A stretch of DNA of 64,000 nucleotides from Rhizobium rhizogenes (lineage in GTDB: Bacteria > Pseudomonadota > Alphaproteobacteria > Rhizobiales > Rhizobiaceae), in assembly GCF_002005205.3 (NCBI RefSeq), contig NZ_CP019703.3:124001-188000 (forward strand), in the 5' to 3' direction. The position numbers and the translations under genes are program-made. Each line of letters starts with the position of its first letter. Within the stretch, counting starts at the first letter, position 1. A model generated the notes under the pieces. The model saw only the letters and a list, made by a program, of their open reading frames with translations, ran no database searches and had not been told where the DNA came from. Below, one piece after another: positions 1 through 8,077 of this stretch.

Positions 1-1
1 A

Positions 2-553
2 TCGGACCCTGTTGCGTCCACGGAAGGTGCAACGGCGTCAAACGGGTATCAATTAAACCAGCTAGGCTACGCACACCAGCTCGCTAACGACGGGCTGCAG
101 AGCGAAACGCCAGATGGGGTTATCATGCCGCTTCAGGTCGCGACTACTAGCTACAACTATACGGTAAGCCGCGATCCGGTACTTTCTCCGCCCAGTAAAG
201 AGCAAGCTCCGGAATTGTTGCACCTTGGGCCACGTGGCCAGACAGAAGCTGTACTCGCTCGCGAAACAGCATTGACAGGAAGATGGCCAACACGCGAGCG
301 TGAGCAGCAAGTCTATCGAGAGTTTTTAGCCCTTTATGACGTCAAGAAGGACCTGGAGGCCAAGACACTTGGGTTGCGGAAGAAAAAAGCTGCGCTTGTT
401 TCCGCGTTGAACCGGACTGCCGCCTCAATAGGCACTTCACCCTTGAAAGCCCAATCGTCGAGCGCAGAAGTTGAAAAAGCAACTCACGAGTTTGATGAAC
501 GACGGGTTTATGATCCGCGCGATCGCGGTCGGGACAAAGCATTACAACGGTGA
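2..553 (+). CDS. C-terminal part of a translocated virulence effector, probably VirD5 (5' end outside window)
   Basis: The reading frame is already open at base 2 and runs to a TGA at 551-553, so this is the end of a longer gene; the ATG at 125 is probably internal. The visible 183 residues are hydrophilic, with a Lys/Glu-rich stretch that could be coiled coil (around residues 115-145), and end in an Arg-rich tail (DPRDRGRDKALQR). That tail resembles the C-terminal signal of Agrobacterium type IV-secreted effectors (VirF, VirE3, VirD5). In Ri plasmids virF commonly follows virD5, which is why I favour VirD5. I cannot recognise a VirD5 domain in the fragment itself, so the name rests on context and tail. 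Confidence 0.5.
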   Translation, partial: SDPVASTEGATASNGYQLNQLGYAHQLANDGLQSETPDGVIMPLQVATTSYNYTVSRDPVLSPPSKEQAPELLHLGPRGQTEAVLARETALTGRWPTREREQQVYREFLALYDVKKDLEAKTLGLRKKKAALVSALNRTAASIGTSPLKAQSSSAEVEKATHEFDERRVYDPRDRGRDKALQR

Positions 554-697
554 CAAAGCTGGAGATGACCATCGTTAGCGGACTTTGTATCGATGCTTAA
601 AAATGATGGTTCAGCATTTGAACCGCAGGCTGTACTGCTACTCTTTGAAATCCCCCGCAAAAAACGCGCCGTAGTGCAATCGATCGCCAGGGCCTGA

Positions 698-711
698 ATT
701 TCAGTTGAAAC
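698..711 (+). promoter_or_regulatory. vir box (VirG-binding site) upstream of virF
   Basis: ATTTCAGTTGAAAC matches the VirG box consensus RTTDCAWWTGHAAY at 13 of 14 positions. It lies 73 bp upstream of the virF ATG, the usual place for a VirG site, and suggests that virF and the gene after it respond to plant phenolics through VirA/VirG. Confidence 0.6.
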
Positions 712-784
712 ACGATGTCCATTCAACGCCTTAAGCGCAGGTGTTAGACTTCGCATATCCTTGATCCGCGTTGGAGTGTGAGTT

Positions 785-1735
785 ATGCTCGAAGACGGCC
801 AGAAAATGCAGGAACGCGAGCTTTCGGTCCTCGGTGGTGATAAGACCGAAAGTGCAGCCACCTTACCGAATGACATTTTGGTGGAAGTTGCCAAACATCT
901 GCCGACCGACGATCCAGTCGAAACGGCAGCCAACCTCACAAGCTTTAAACTTGCGAGCCCGTCGGTTCGGGCATCGGTCGATCAGAGCGATGTCGGAACG
1001 TTCCACCGAAGCGTAAATCGACTGGGTGCCTCAAGCAAGGCATTGTATGACCTGGCTGTACCCCGGAACGGCTTTGCCGAGTATCCGAACTATCCGGAAC
1101 CGGACCCTGCTGGCGAGTTTGCGCTGGCGAGCCAGCGCATCAGGACAATTGGTCCAACTTTGAAGTTCCAATCGCCCGCCAGGAAAACAGCGATCGTCAA
1201 TCACATTCTCAATATGTCGGAAGGCGGTGAGCAGGCGGAGGCGATTATGTCGATGACGTCCCATTTGAGTGACCTCGAGAGGGCCGACAAGAGACGCCTT
1301 ATCGACAGAGCAATTGAATACTTCAAGGTAGACGGGCCTATCAACTACGACAGTCGCCATTATGCAGCCTACGCGATTGCAGCGGCGCACAACCAGTTGG
1401 AACTCGAACACAAGTCACAAATCTTCGATGCAATGGCGAAGAGACCCCAGCTTGCGAGACTCTACGCCGACGAACGCATCCATGCGCAGGAGCATTTGGG
1501 GCTTGCGTCGACATCCGAAGGTCCGCACGAGCGGAGCAATAAACAACTGGCCACGGACATTCTTCAGATCGAACAAAAAATCCGCACTGAGCTCCTTCCC
1601 GAAACTCTCAGTGCTCACGACCAGATGGTAAAAGCGGAAGGAATCGCTGGATCGATTGAGAAGGCTTACCGCGATGCTCGCGCGAACTTAACCCGGGCAC
1701 CGCGAGGGAGGTCAAATTCTGATCTCAGCCGGTAG
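785..1735 (+). CDS. virF: VirF-like F-box effector translocated into plant cells
   Basis: This is a 316-residue protein. An F-box-like segment lies at about residues 27-66 (LPNDILVEVAKHLP, then an LTSFKLASPSVRA-type helix). VirF enters plant cells through the VirB/VirD4 type IV system and joins an SCF ubiquitin ligase, helping to strip protein from the T-complex. The C-terminus ends in RAPRGRSNSDLSR, matching the Arg-rich export signal. A GGAG sits about 9 bases before the ATG and a vir box lies at 698-711. The octopine-plasmid VirF is about 200 residues, so this form has some 110 extra residues, mostly a helical middle region of unknown role. The virE3-like gene follows on the same strand 103 bp downstream, probably in one operon. 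Confidence 0.75.
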   Translation: MLEDGQKMQERELSVLGGDKTESAATLPNDILVEVAKHLPTDDPVETAANLTSFKLASPSVRASVDQSDVGTFHRSVNRLGASSKALYDLAVPRNGFAEYPNYPEPDPAGEFALASQRIRTIGPTLKFQSPARKTAIVNHILNMSEGGEQAEAIMSMTSHLSDLERADKRRLIDRAIEYFKVDGPINYDSRHYAAYAIAAAHNQLELEHKSQIFDAMAKRPQLARLYADERIHAQEHLGLASTSEGPHERSNKQLATDILQIEQKIRTELLPETLSAHDQMVKAEGIAGSIEKAYRDARANLTRAPRGRSNSDLSR

Positions 1736-1838
1736 AACTTGGTCTGAATATTCGATTATTTCTCCGACGAAAGCACTTGGTTGACGAGCGAATTTTTAAA
1801 CGAGCATCGATAAAGCGTGCACAGGGAAGGCCCACCTA

Positions 1839-3194
1839 ATGGTCAGTATAAATAAAAAAGCCCCGCAGAAATCTTCTACAGCGACCACGCGCAATTCTGA
1901 TGAACGCCTGGTTGATCAGTTAGGGCAGGCGTACCTTGTGGAACGCGAGGCGCAGGAAAGGCGCGCGCGACTTGAAGCGCCGCCGGCGTTGAAAAAATAT
2001 GCCTCGAAACTGCAACTCCTCAATAAGCTCGATGCAGATTTCCGTGGTGTGATCGCCCACAAGCCGTTTCGCAGCGAGCAACTGCGGGTCGATAGCAATG
2101 GAGAATTGACCCATAGTCGGGGTCTCATAAAAAAGAAGAAGAAGGTTTTCATTCGAGATCAAACAACTGGCTCCCTTCGGCTTATTCACTACGAGAGGTC
2201 TGACTGGAATAGTGTCCGTCGCTATGACTACGACCAGAACGGCGTGTTGAGCGAGAAACATATCAAAAGCAAAGCCGGTGCCTTCGAAGAAAAATGGGAG
2301 CGGGACGAAAACGGTGAACTGATGCGCACCCGATACATCGATCGGCGCAGACTTACTGGACGGGCGTTGCATCCCATTTCCGAGGAAATCGGACGTCCTT
2401 ATGAGAGTGGCCTGGAGAAGAGGCTTTATCGCGTTTTAACGCGTCGGGAGGGCTCCCAACAAAAGACTTTCGAACGCGATGACAAGGGTAATCTGGAGCT
2501 CATTGCAAGCAAACGGATGGGCTATTCGATGTCTTCACAAAAGGCACCGGATCGACAAACATCTAGAACAAGTATCCGCAAGCTTGGCGGAGCTTTCAGT
2601 GAATCATATAGATCCCGGCTGGATAAGGACGGCCACGAGTTAGGTCGGGATGTCTCCGCACATCGAAGCCTCCTCAACAAGCGTTCAGCCGTCTACGATG
2701 ACGCTACAGGGGAGCTAAAGAGCAGCAAGCACACGTTTGGGAAGATATACAAAGCGGAAGCGACATACCTGAACGCCGAAATCAAAGAGGTCTCCAAAAA
2801 AATCCTCGGAGTTACGGTCGGTAAAGAATTGAAGACATTAAGTGGACGCGAACTCGAGGCTCAAGTATTACGTGCCGCGGAACGTGCCCTCCATAAACAG
2901 GCCTGGCAGCACCCTTCAGCTAACCCCTCGCGGTCGCAGCGGGAAAATACCAACAGTCATCTTGGAAACGAACTTGATGGGCCGCTCGAATCGGATATGA
3001 CCGTCGTCCATCAAGCCGGATCCGGGTTCGTCGGCGACGATCGCCACGTTCATGATGGCGGTGGATCCAGGTTGAATGAATTGCACGAATCGCGATCGTC
3101 GAATGATAGGGAAAAGCTTAGTTCGCCGAGAGCCGAAATTTGCGACCGCTCGATGAATCGGGATCGCACCGGCTCAGGTACTTTGTCGCGATGA
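1839..3194 (+). CDS. virE3: VirE3-like type IV-secreted effector with repeated [F/Y]-x-R-D-x-x-G motifs
   Basis: This 451-residue, very basic protein starts MVSINKKAPQKSS, resembling the VirE3 N-terminus as I remember it. The middle (about residues 90-310) carries degenerate repeats with the pattern aromatic-x-x-D-x-x-G-x-L (YDYDQNGVL, WERDENGEL, FERDDKGNL, YDDATGEL). The last residues (RSMNRDRTGSGTLSR) form an Arg-rich translocation signal. In pTi, VirE3 is a nuclear effector that binds importin-alpha, VirF and a Brf-type transcription factor; whether that applies here is inference. GGGAAGG precedes the ATG and I see no separate vir box, so co-transcription with virF is likely. It is shorter than the roughly 670-residue Ti VirE3, so it could be a related Ri-specific effector. 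Confidence 0.5.
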   Translation: MVSINKKAPQKSSTATTRNSDERLVDQLGQAYLVEREAQERRARLEAPPALKKYASKLQLLNKLDADFRGVIAHKPFRSEQLRVDSNGELTHSRGLIKKKKKVFIRDQTTGSLRLIHYERSDWNSVRRYDYDQNGVLSEKHIKSKAGAFEEKWERDENGELMRTRYIDRRRLTGRALHPISEEIGRPYESGLEKRLYRVLTRREGSQQKTFERDDKGNLELIASKRMGYSMSSQKAPDRQTSRTSIRKLGGAFSESYRSRLDKDGHELGRDVSAHRSLLNKRSAVYDDATGELKSSKHTFGKIYKAEATYLNAEIKEVSKKILGVTVGKELKTLSGRELEAQVLRAAERALHKQAWQHPSANPSRSQRENTNSHLGNELDGPLESDMTVVHQAGSGFVGDDRHVHDGGGSRLNELHESRSSNDREKLSSPRAEICDRSMNRDRTGSGTLSR

Positions 3195-3205
3195 TAGCTA
3201 AACTA

Positions 3206-3239
3206 GGGGGGCACACACCGAGTTGTCAAGTCGCCCCCC
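3206..3239 (+). terminator. Possible terminator or stable hairpin after the virF-virE3 unit
   Basis: GGGGGGC (3206-3212) and GCCCCCC (3233-3239) can pair in a 7-bp GC stem with a 20-nt loop, 12 bp after the virE3-like stop codon. No T-run follows, so Rho-independent termination is doubtful. Confidence 0.3.
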
Positions 3240-3296
3240 GGCAAATGAGCTCATCCCTGCTGCCATATTCCCAAACTACCAACGTTTCGCGTCAAA

Positions 3297-3752
3297 ATGA
3301 TCACTGAGAAATCCGTGCCATCCCCGAAAATAACTGCCACGAGTGTCTCATCGAAGCCCACCTGCCGTGTCGTGCGGCCCGGCAGCACCTATGCCGGAAA
3401 ACAGGGTCTCAATTATTTCGAAGGGATTGCGGCCGAGACAGTGGGCTCGACGGGGATCTGCATGCATCTTTTAACCATACCGCCGGGCGCCCGCGCCAAG
3501 GCGCATTTGCACGCCTCGCATGAGACAGCGATCTATGCGATTTCCGGAGAGACGCATTGCTGGTTCGGCGACCAGCTGGAAGAACACGTCATCGTTCGCG
3601 AAGATGAGATGTTCTATATTCCGGCTGGCGTTCCGCATCTTCCCGCCAATCTCAGCGACCGGCCGGCGACAGCGGTCATCGCCCGCACCGACCCGAAGGA
3701 GCAGGAAAGCGTCGTCCTGTTGCCGGATTTGGAGGGGTATGTGCCGCGTTGA
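3297..3752 (+). CDS. Single-domain cupin protein
   Basis: This 151-residue protein has a cupin barrel. Motif 1 is GARAKAHLHASHETAIYAISGE (residues ~62-83), with two metal-ligand histidines and a glutamate. Motif 2 is EMFYIPAGVPHLPANLS (~103-119), with the third histidine. Such proteins bind a divalent metal and small carboxylates or sugars, and include isomerases, dioxygenases and binding proteins; the substrate cannot be read from sequence. It is the last intact gene before the IS66/RIT debris. Only a poor ribosome site is visible before the ATG, and no operon partner is evident. Confidence 0.7.
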   Translation: MITEKSVPSPKITATSVSSKPTCRVVRPGSTYAGKQGLNYFEGIAAETVGSTGICMHLLTIPPGARAKAHLHASHETAIYAISGETHCWFGDQLEEHVIVREDEMFYIPAGVPHLPANLSDRPATAVIARTDPKEQESVVLLPDLEGYVPR

Positions 3753-3806
3753 ACGCCACCCGGCGGACCCAACCTGGTGCAATGCTACGAGTCAGTTTAC
3801 TGTAGG

Positions 3807-3812
3807 GTAAGC
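3807..3812 (-). repeat. Terminal end of an IS66-family element
   Basis: GTAAGC is the typical outermost sequence of IS66-family inverted repeats. It lies 20 bp beyond the stop codon of the transposase fragment (3832-3970). The opposite IS66 end is not present; the element is cut near 7921. Confidence 0.5.
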
Positions 3813-3831
3813 ATCCGGTGAAGGCCGCAGG

Positions 3832-3970
3832 TTAGGCTGCTTTAGCTTTCAATCCGTGCGGCTGCCAATTCCACGGAAGCAATTGCTCGAGCTTACTGAT
3901 TGGCGTGTCGGCGATGCGGGCCAGGAGGTCAGCAAGCCAAGCCTGCGGATCGACGTCGTTGAGCTTGGCA
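3832..3970 (-). pseudogene. IS66-family transposase, C-terminal fragment (left of the RIT insertion)
   Basis: On the minus strand this encodes the typical end of an IS66 TnpC transposase: AKLNDVDPQAWLADLLARI, then DTPISKLEQLLPWNW, ending KAKAA and TAA. It continues the reading frame seen at 7398-7921. The two halves were one gene, split between the codons for ...IMTA and KLND... by the recombinase-in-trio element. Confidence 0.85.
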
Positions 3971-3972
3971 CT

Positions 3973-3996
3973 TTATGCCGACCGGCGAACTATGCC
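3973..3996 (+). repeat. Left terminal inverted repeat of the RIT element (24 bp)
   Basis: It begins TTATGCCGACCGGCGAACTA and is perfectly complementary, inverted, to 7347-7370. It is the presumed binding site of the element's recombinases. Confidence 0.9.
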
Positions 3997-4096
3997 TATT
4001 AATCAAGTTTTTTCCAACGTTTCCGGCAGCATAGCGGTCGCCCAGTCGGCATAGCTTAGGGTCTCTCCGTCGCAATTGACGCGAAGGAGAGGACAC

Positions 4097-5338
4097 ATGA
4101 ACACAACTGACTATTTGAATCGCAGCGCCCTATATCGGAAGCTGCTCCACGGTCCGTATCGGGAGTTTGCGCGTGTTTACGCCGCCAGCATGTCGAAAGA
4201 AGGCTTGGGTCGGCAATGCACGTGGCGCTCGCTGAGCCTGTTTCGAGACCTGATGGACTGGCATGTTGGCAATGGATATGCCCCGCAGGATTTGAGCGAA
4301 GCTTATGTCGATCGTTTTCTTGAGCATCGCTTCAAACACTGGAGTCCCGATACGGGCGACCGATCGGCACTCCGACGCGTGCTTTCAGCGTTACGGGAAG
4401 AGGGCTTAATACCAGGTGCGCTTCCGGTTGAGCGCACTGAGCACGAGCAGATCGTCGATGTATTCGGGGCATATCTCTCGAATGAGAGAGGGCTCGCCGC
4501 CTCGACGGTGGGGAGCTACAAGCTTCTGTCACTTCGATTTCTGCGGGAGGTCTGTCCTGCCGGCGCGAATGGGTTTGCAGCGCTCACCCCGGAGATTGTC
4601 ATCGGGTATGTCGAACGACATGCGCTCGATGGCTCCGCCGACAGCGGCAAGGCAATGTGCGGAGTCGTGCGTGCCTTACTGCGCTACTTGCATTTGAAGG
4701 GCTTCATTTCGACGGCGTTGGCCGATTGCGTGCCATCCATCCGCCGCTGGCGACTTGCCGGCCTTCCAACCTTCCTGCCGCCAGAGAAGGTCCAGAAGGT
4801 TCTCGATGCCTGTGACCGGACGACGGCAATGGGACATCGGGACTATGCGGTTCTGATGATCTTGGCCAAGCTCGGTTTGCGCGCTAGCGAAGTTGCTACC
4901 CTCAATCTCGATGATATCGACTGGCAGTCGGGCACGATTCTCGTACACGGAAAGGGACGGCGGCAAGCGACTATGCCGCTGCGTCACGACGTCGGAACAG
5001 CTATCGTGGCTTATATCCGGCATGGGCGTCCCGCTTCGGCGTGTCGGCGAGTTTTCTTGCGAACACTTGCGCCGCACGTGGGCTTTGCCTCCGGCTGCGC
5101 CATCACGATGATCGCGAAGCAGGCACTCGAGCGGGCAGGCATTGATGGCTATGCCCATCACGGCGCCCATCTTTTCCGCCACAGCCTCGCGACCGACCTT
5201 TTACGGTCGGGTGCCAGCTTTGCCGAGATCGGCCAACTGCTCCGTCATCGAAGCATCGACAGCACAAGGATCTATGCCAAGCTCGATGTTGACAAGCTGC
5301 GTGGACTGAGCCTGCCCTGGCCGGGAGGTGTCCAATGA
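4097..5338 (+). CDS. RIT element tyrosine recombinase, first of trio
   Basis: This is a 413-residue phage-integrase-family enzyme. The N-terminal part holds SAM-like DNA-binding helices (about residues 20-210). The catalytic domain has GLRASEV (first Arg), a GKGRRQATMPL beta-hairpin with Lys, HLFRHSLATDLL (His/Arg) and LLRHRSIDSTRIYAK (His and the Tyr nucleophile). The ATG at 4097 is preceded by GGAGAGG; the frame also opens slightly upstream without a good site. Its stop overlaps the next start as ATGA, so the three genes are translationally coupled. In RIT elements the three proteins are thought to act together on the inverted-repeat ends; their individual roles are not settled. Confidence 0.9.
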   Translation: MNTTDYLNRSALYRKLLHGPYREFARVYAASMSKEGLGRQCTWRSLSLFRDLMDWHVGNGYAPQDLSEAYVDRFLEHRFKHWSPDTGDRSALRRVLSALREEGLIPGALPVERTEHEQIVDVFGAYLSNERGLAASTVGSYKLLSLRFLREVCPAGANGFAALTPEIVIGYVERHALDGSADSGKAMCGVVRALLRYLHLKGFISTALADCVPSIRRWRLAGLPTFLPPEKVQKVLDACDRTTAMGHRDYAVLMILAKLGLRASEVATLNLDDIDWQSGTILVHGKGRRQATMPLRHDVGTAIVAYIRHGRPASACRRVFLRTLAPHVGFASGCAITMIAKQALERAGIDGYAHHGAHLFRHSLATDLLRSGASFAEIGQLLRHRSIDSTRIYAKLDVDKLRGLSLPWPGGVQ

Positions 5339-6258
5339 GCCGGCTTCGCACTGCCCTCAACCGCTATGTCGGCATGCGCCAAGGGCTGGGATACAAATAT
5401 GATGGGCCGGCACGACGGTTGTCGGCATTCGTCACCTTCATGGAAGCCCGCGGCGCCGAGACCATCACGTCGGACCTGGCAATGCAGTGGGTGACGTCGA
5501 TGGGCCGACAGCCGAGTTGGTCCATCCGCCTGGCTGATGTGCGCTGCTTTGCCCAGCACCTCAGTCATTTCGATCTTCTGACGGAAGTGCCACCGAGCGA
5601 CGCAGTGCCGCCGGCACGGCGGACAAAGCCCTACATCTATAGCGACATTGAGATTCAGGCGCTGCTGGCGGCAGCACTGTCGCTGCCGCCAGCCAACGCC
5701 CTTCGACGCTGGACGTATCACTGCCTGTTCGGACTGATAGCGGTCGCCGGACTGCGCCATTCTGAAGCGCTCGGCCTGCTCCGGGCCGACGTCGATCTCG
5801 AGCAGGGCGTCCTCACTATCCGAGAGACAAAGTTCGGCAAGTCACGGCTGGTGCCGCTGCATGCCACGACAATCGCTGTCCTTACAAACTATGCTGCCCG
5901 ACGCGATGCACACCTTGGCACGCCGCGCAGTCCCTATTTCTTCGTCGCCGAACAGGGCGGCAGATTGCTGCATCAATACGTGCACCGGGTGTTCTGGCGA
6001 CTATCCCGGCAAATTGGTTTACGGCAGGAGGGGGATCGCGGTGGCCCGCGGGTTCACGATCTTCGTCACCGTTTCGCCGTCCAAACCCTGATCAACTGGC
6101 ATCGCGCTGGCGAAGATGTGGAACGCGAGCTGCCGGTACTCTCGACCTTCCTCGGCCATGCCAATGTTCGCGACACCTACTGGTATCTGTCCGCCGCGCC
6201 GGAGCTGATGAATCATGCCGTTCGGCGATTGGATAAGCGGTGGGAGGTTCGGTCATGA
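5335..6258 (+). CDS. RIT element tyrosine recombinase, second of trio
   Basis: This is a 307-residue tyrosine recombinase. Catalytic motifs are GLRHSEALGLL (Arg), ETKFGKSRLVPL (Lys hairpin), VHDLRHRFAVQTL (His-x-x-Arg-His) and FLGHANVRDTYWYLSA (His, Tyr). It starts within the stop codon of the first recombinase (ATGA) and is itself overlapped by the third gene. It is shorter than the first member because its N-terminal DNA-binding region is reduced, as usual for the middle protein of a trio. Confidence 0.9.
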   Translation: MSRLRTALNRYVGMRQGLGYKYDGPARRLSAFVTFMEARGAETITSDLAMQWVTSMGRQPSWSIRLADVRCFAQHLSHFDLLTEVPPSDAVPPARRTKPYIYSDIEIQALLAAALSLPPANALRRWTYHCLFGLIAVAGLRHSEALGLLRADVDLEQGVLTIRETKFGKSRLVPLHATTIAVLTNYAARRDAHLGTPRSPYFFVAEQGGRLLHQYVHRVFWRLSRQIGLRQEGDRGGPRVHDLRHRFAVQTLINWHRAGEDVERELPVLSTFLGHANVRDTYWYLSAAPELMNHAVRRLDKRWEVRS

Positions 6259-7256
6259 GACGAACGAACGACTTAGCCGTGCTGATCGAGCGGTGGTTCA
6301 CAGATCGGCTCATGAAGCATCGAGGTGTAAGTTCCAACACCATTGCCTCCTATCGAGACACGTTCAGGCTCCTGTTTGCGTTCGCGCAGGCGCGCCTTGG
6401 GAGGTCCCCATCTCAATTGACACTGCGGGATTTGGACGCTCCGTTCATCGGCGCATTCCTGGAAGTCCTCGAGACGCAGAGAGCCGCCTCGGTGAGGACC
6501 CGGAATCTCCGCCTCACAGCCATTCGATCTTTCTTCCGATATGCGGCGTTCGAGGAGCCGGCACATAGCGCCCACATCCAGCGCGTGCTCGCGATCCCCA
6601 GCAAGCGATGCGACAAGCGGCAGCTTCAGTTCCTAACCAGGCCCGAGATTGAATCGATCCTGGACTGCACGGATCGAAGCACGTGGCTGGGACGCCGCGA
6701 TTACACTCTGCTATTGCTGGCCGCGCAAACGGGGCTGCGGGTTTCGGAAGTCATCGACCTCGACCGAGACTCGGTAATGCTCGGCCGCGGTGCGCATGTG
6801 CAATGCGTCGGTAAGGGCCGCAAAGAGCGAAGTACGCCGCTCACAAAGGTTGCACAGGAAGCCCTCCGGCGTTGGCTCAAGGAACCAGGGAAGCGAGGCG
6901 CAACGGCTCTCTTTCCGAATATGCACGGTGGCAGGCTCAGCGCCGACGGCGTGCAGGCACTGCTGAACAAATATGTCGCCAAAGCGCGCGAGCACTGCGT
7001 CTCCCTCCGCTCGAAGCGGGTGTCGCCCCACGTCTTGCGGCACAGCGCTGCCATGGAGCTACTACAGGCGGGCGTCGACTGCTCGGTCATTGCCCTGTGG
7101 CTGGGCCATGAGGCGATGGAAACGACGCTGACCTATCTTCATGCACATCTTGAACTGAAGGAATCGACACTCGCAAAGCTGAAGCCGTACGAACGCGCCA
7201 AGGCCGAGCGATTTCGACCAAACGACCGGCTTCTGGAATTCCTGAACGCCCTCTGA
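6255..7256 (+). CDS. RIT element tyrosine recombinase, third of trio
   Basis: This is a 333-residue XerC/D-like recombinase with an N-terminal SAM-like domain (residues ~5-90) and a catalytic domain with GLRVSEVIDL (Arg), GKGRKERSTPL (Lys), HVLRHSAAMELL (His/Arg) and WLGHEAMETTLTYLHA (His, Tyr). The ATG at 6255 overlaps the preceding TGA (ATGA) and has GGGAGG just upstream. The gene ends about 90 bp before the right terminal repeat. Confidence 0.9.
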   Translation: MRRTNDLAVLIERWFTDRLMKHRGVSSNTIASYRDTFRLLFAFAQARLGRSPSQLTLRDLDAPFIGAFLEVLETQRAASVRTRNLRLTAIRSFFRYAAFEEPAHSAHIQRVLAIPSKRCDKRQLQFLTRPEIESILDCTDRSTWLGRRDYTLLLLAAQTGLRVSEVIDLDRDSVMLGRGAHVQCVGKGRKERSTPLTKVAQEALRRWLKEPGKRGATALFPNMHGGRLSADGVQALLNKYVAKAREHCVSLRSKRVSPHVLRHSAAMELLQAGVDCSVIALWLGHEAMETTLTYLHAHLELKESTLAKLKPYERAKAERFRPNDRLLEFLNAL

Positions 7257-7346
7257 GCATGAGAACTATGCCGAGTGCCAACGACGGGTCTTCGACCAAA
7301 ACGGCAAGAGAAGCGCGTTTCAACTGGTAAGTTGGAAGAGGTGCTC

Positions 7347-7370
7347 GGCATAGTTCGCCGGTCGGCATAA
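7347..7370 (-). repeat. Right terminal inverted repeat of the RIT element (24 bp)
   Basis: This is the exact inverted complement of 3973-3996. It is followed after 6 bp by a second TTATGCCG-type palindrome at 7377-7396. Confidence 0.9.
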
Positions 7371-7376
7371 ACCGCC

Positions 7377-7396
7377 TTATGCCGCGCGCGGCATAA
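7377..7396. repeat. 20-bp perfect palindrome at the RIT/IS66 junction
   Basis: TTATGCCGCGCGCGGCATAA is self-complementary. Its halves begin with the same TTATGCCG as the RIT terminal repeat. It may be a composite recombination site or the true outer end of the element. Confidence 0.8.
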
Positions 7397-7397
7397 T

Positions 7398-7921
7398 GCT
7401 GTCATGATCAGTGTCGCCATGAAGGCGGCGCGATCGGCACCTCGATCCGATCCGGCGAAGAGCCATGACTTCCTCCCGAGAGCAAAGCCTCTCAGCGCTC
7501 GTTCGGCCGCGTTGTTCGTGAGACAAATCCTGCCCTCGTCGAGGAAAGACGTGAAGCCGTTCCAGCGCTTCAGCATGTAGTCGATCGGCTCGGCGACTGG
7601 AGAACTGCGCGACAGTTTTGCCCGTTCGGTTTGAAGCCAGCAGTGCAGTTCGCCGACAAGCGGCAGGCTGTCCTTGCGACGGCGCTCCAGGCGTTCCGCT
7701 GCGGCAAGCCCGTTGATCTGCCGCTCGATGTCGAACAGGGCATCGATCCGTTTGACGGCCTCCAACGCCATAGGCGAGATCGGTGCGGCGCGGCTGCCGC
7801 GTTTGGCATTCGTGGCGATGTCGGCCAGCACGAAGAACTTGCGCCTCGCGTGCGACCAGCAGAGCGCCTGCGTCAGCGGCCCCGGATCGCGGTCTACCTT
7901 GAACAGCGGATTGTAGCCGCC
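7398..7921 (-). pseudogene. IS66-family transposase, central/C-terminal fragment (right of the RIT insertion)
   Basis: The minus strand encodes the conserved DDE region of IS66 TnpC: GGYNPLFKVDRDPGPLTQAL, CWSHARRKFF, then EGRICLTNNAAERALRG (catalytic Glu region), GRKSWLFAGSDRGADRAAFM and ATLIMTA. The frame then runs into the RIT element; its continuation is at 3832-3970. Upstream (toward higher coordinates) homology stops just before GGYN near 7921, where another recombinase element has been joined. The gene is therefore broken twice and cannot make transposase. Confidence 0.85.
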
Positions 7922-7922
7922 A

Positions 7923-7942
7923 ATATGTTCTGCCGAACATAT
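7923..7942. repeat. Inverted repeat at the end of the second recombinase element
   Basis: ATATGTTC-TGCC-GAACATAT is a perfect 8-bp dyad exactly where IS66 homology stops. Its layout resembles the recombination sites of the neighbouring RIT element, so it is a candidate end of the element that carries the recombinase at 8078. Confidence 0.5.
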
Positions 7943-8077
7943 CGGGGGCTATGTTGCGGCCGTCCATATGTGGCCCTGCTGACCTATACCCTTTGTCAAC
8001 TGAGTATTTGGGCCCGATTTGACGCAACATAAATCGCAAGTTTGGCAGCCGGACCTTTTCTCGTTTGGAGGTTCGAC

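Larger units (their letters stand above)
3971..7397 (+). mobile_element. RIT (recombinase-in-trio) element inserted in an IS66 transposase gene
   Basis: Three overlapping tyrosine recombinase genes on one strand, between long inverted repeats, define a RIT element. The outer repeats are perfect 24-mers (3973-3996 and 7347-7370, beginning TTATGCCGACCGGC). Shorter half-sites TCGGCATAG / CTATGCCGA lie inside (4046-4054 and 7266-7274). Right of the outer repeat is a 20-bp perfect palindrome (7377-7396). Joining bases up to about 3969 with those from about 7398 restores the IS66 transposase frame, so the element boundaries are known to within a few bases. All three recombinases are full length with catalytic residues, so the element may be functional. 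Whether the 7377-7396 palindrome belongs to the element or to recombination at its end is unclear. Confidence 0.85.

Noticed and set aside
4676..5182. Minus-strand frames across the RIT recombinase genes
   Set aside because: They are antisense to full-length recombinases with all catalytic motifs.
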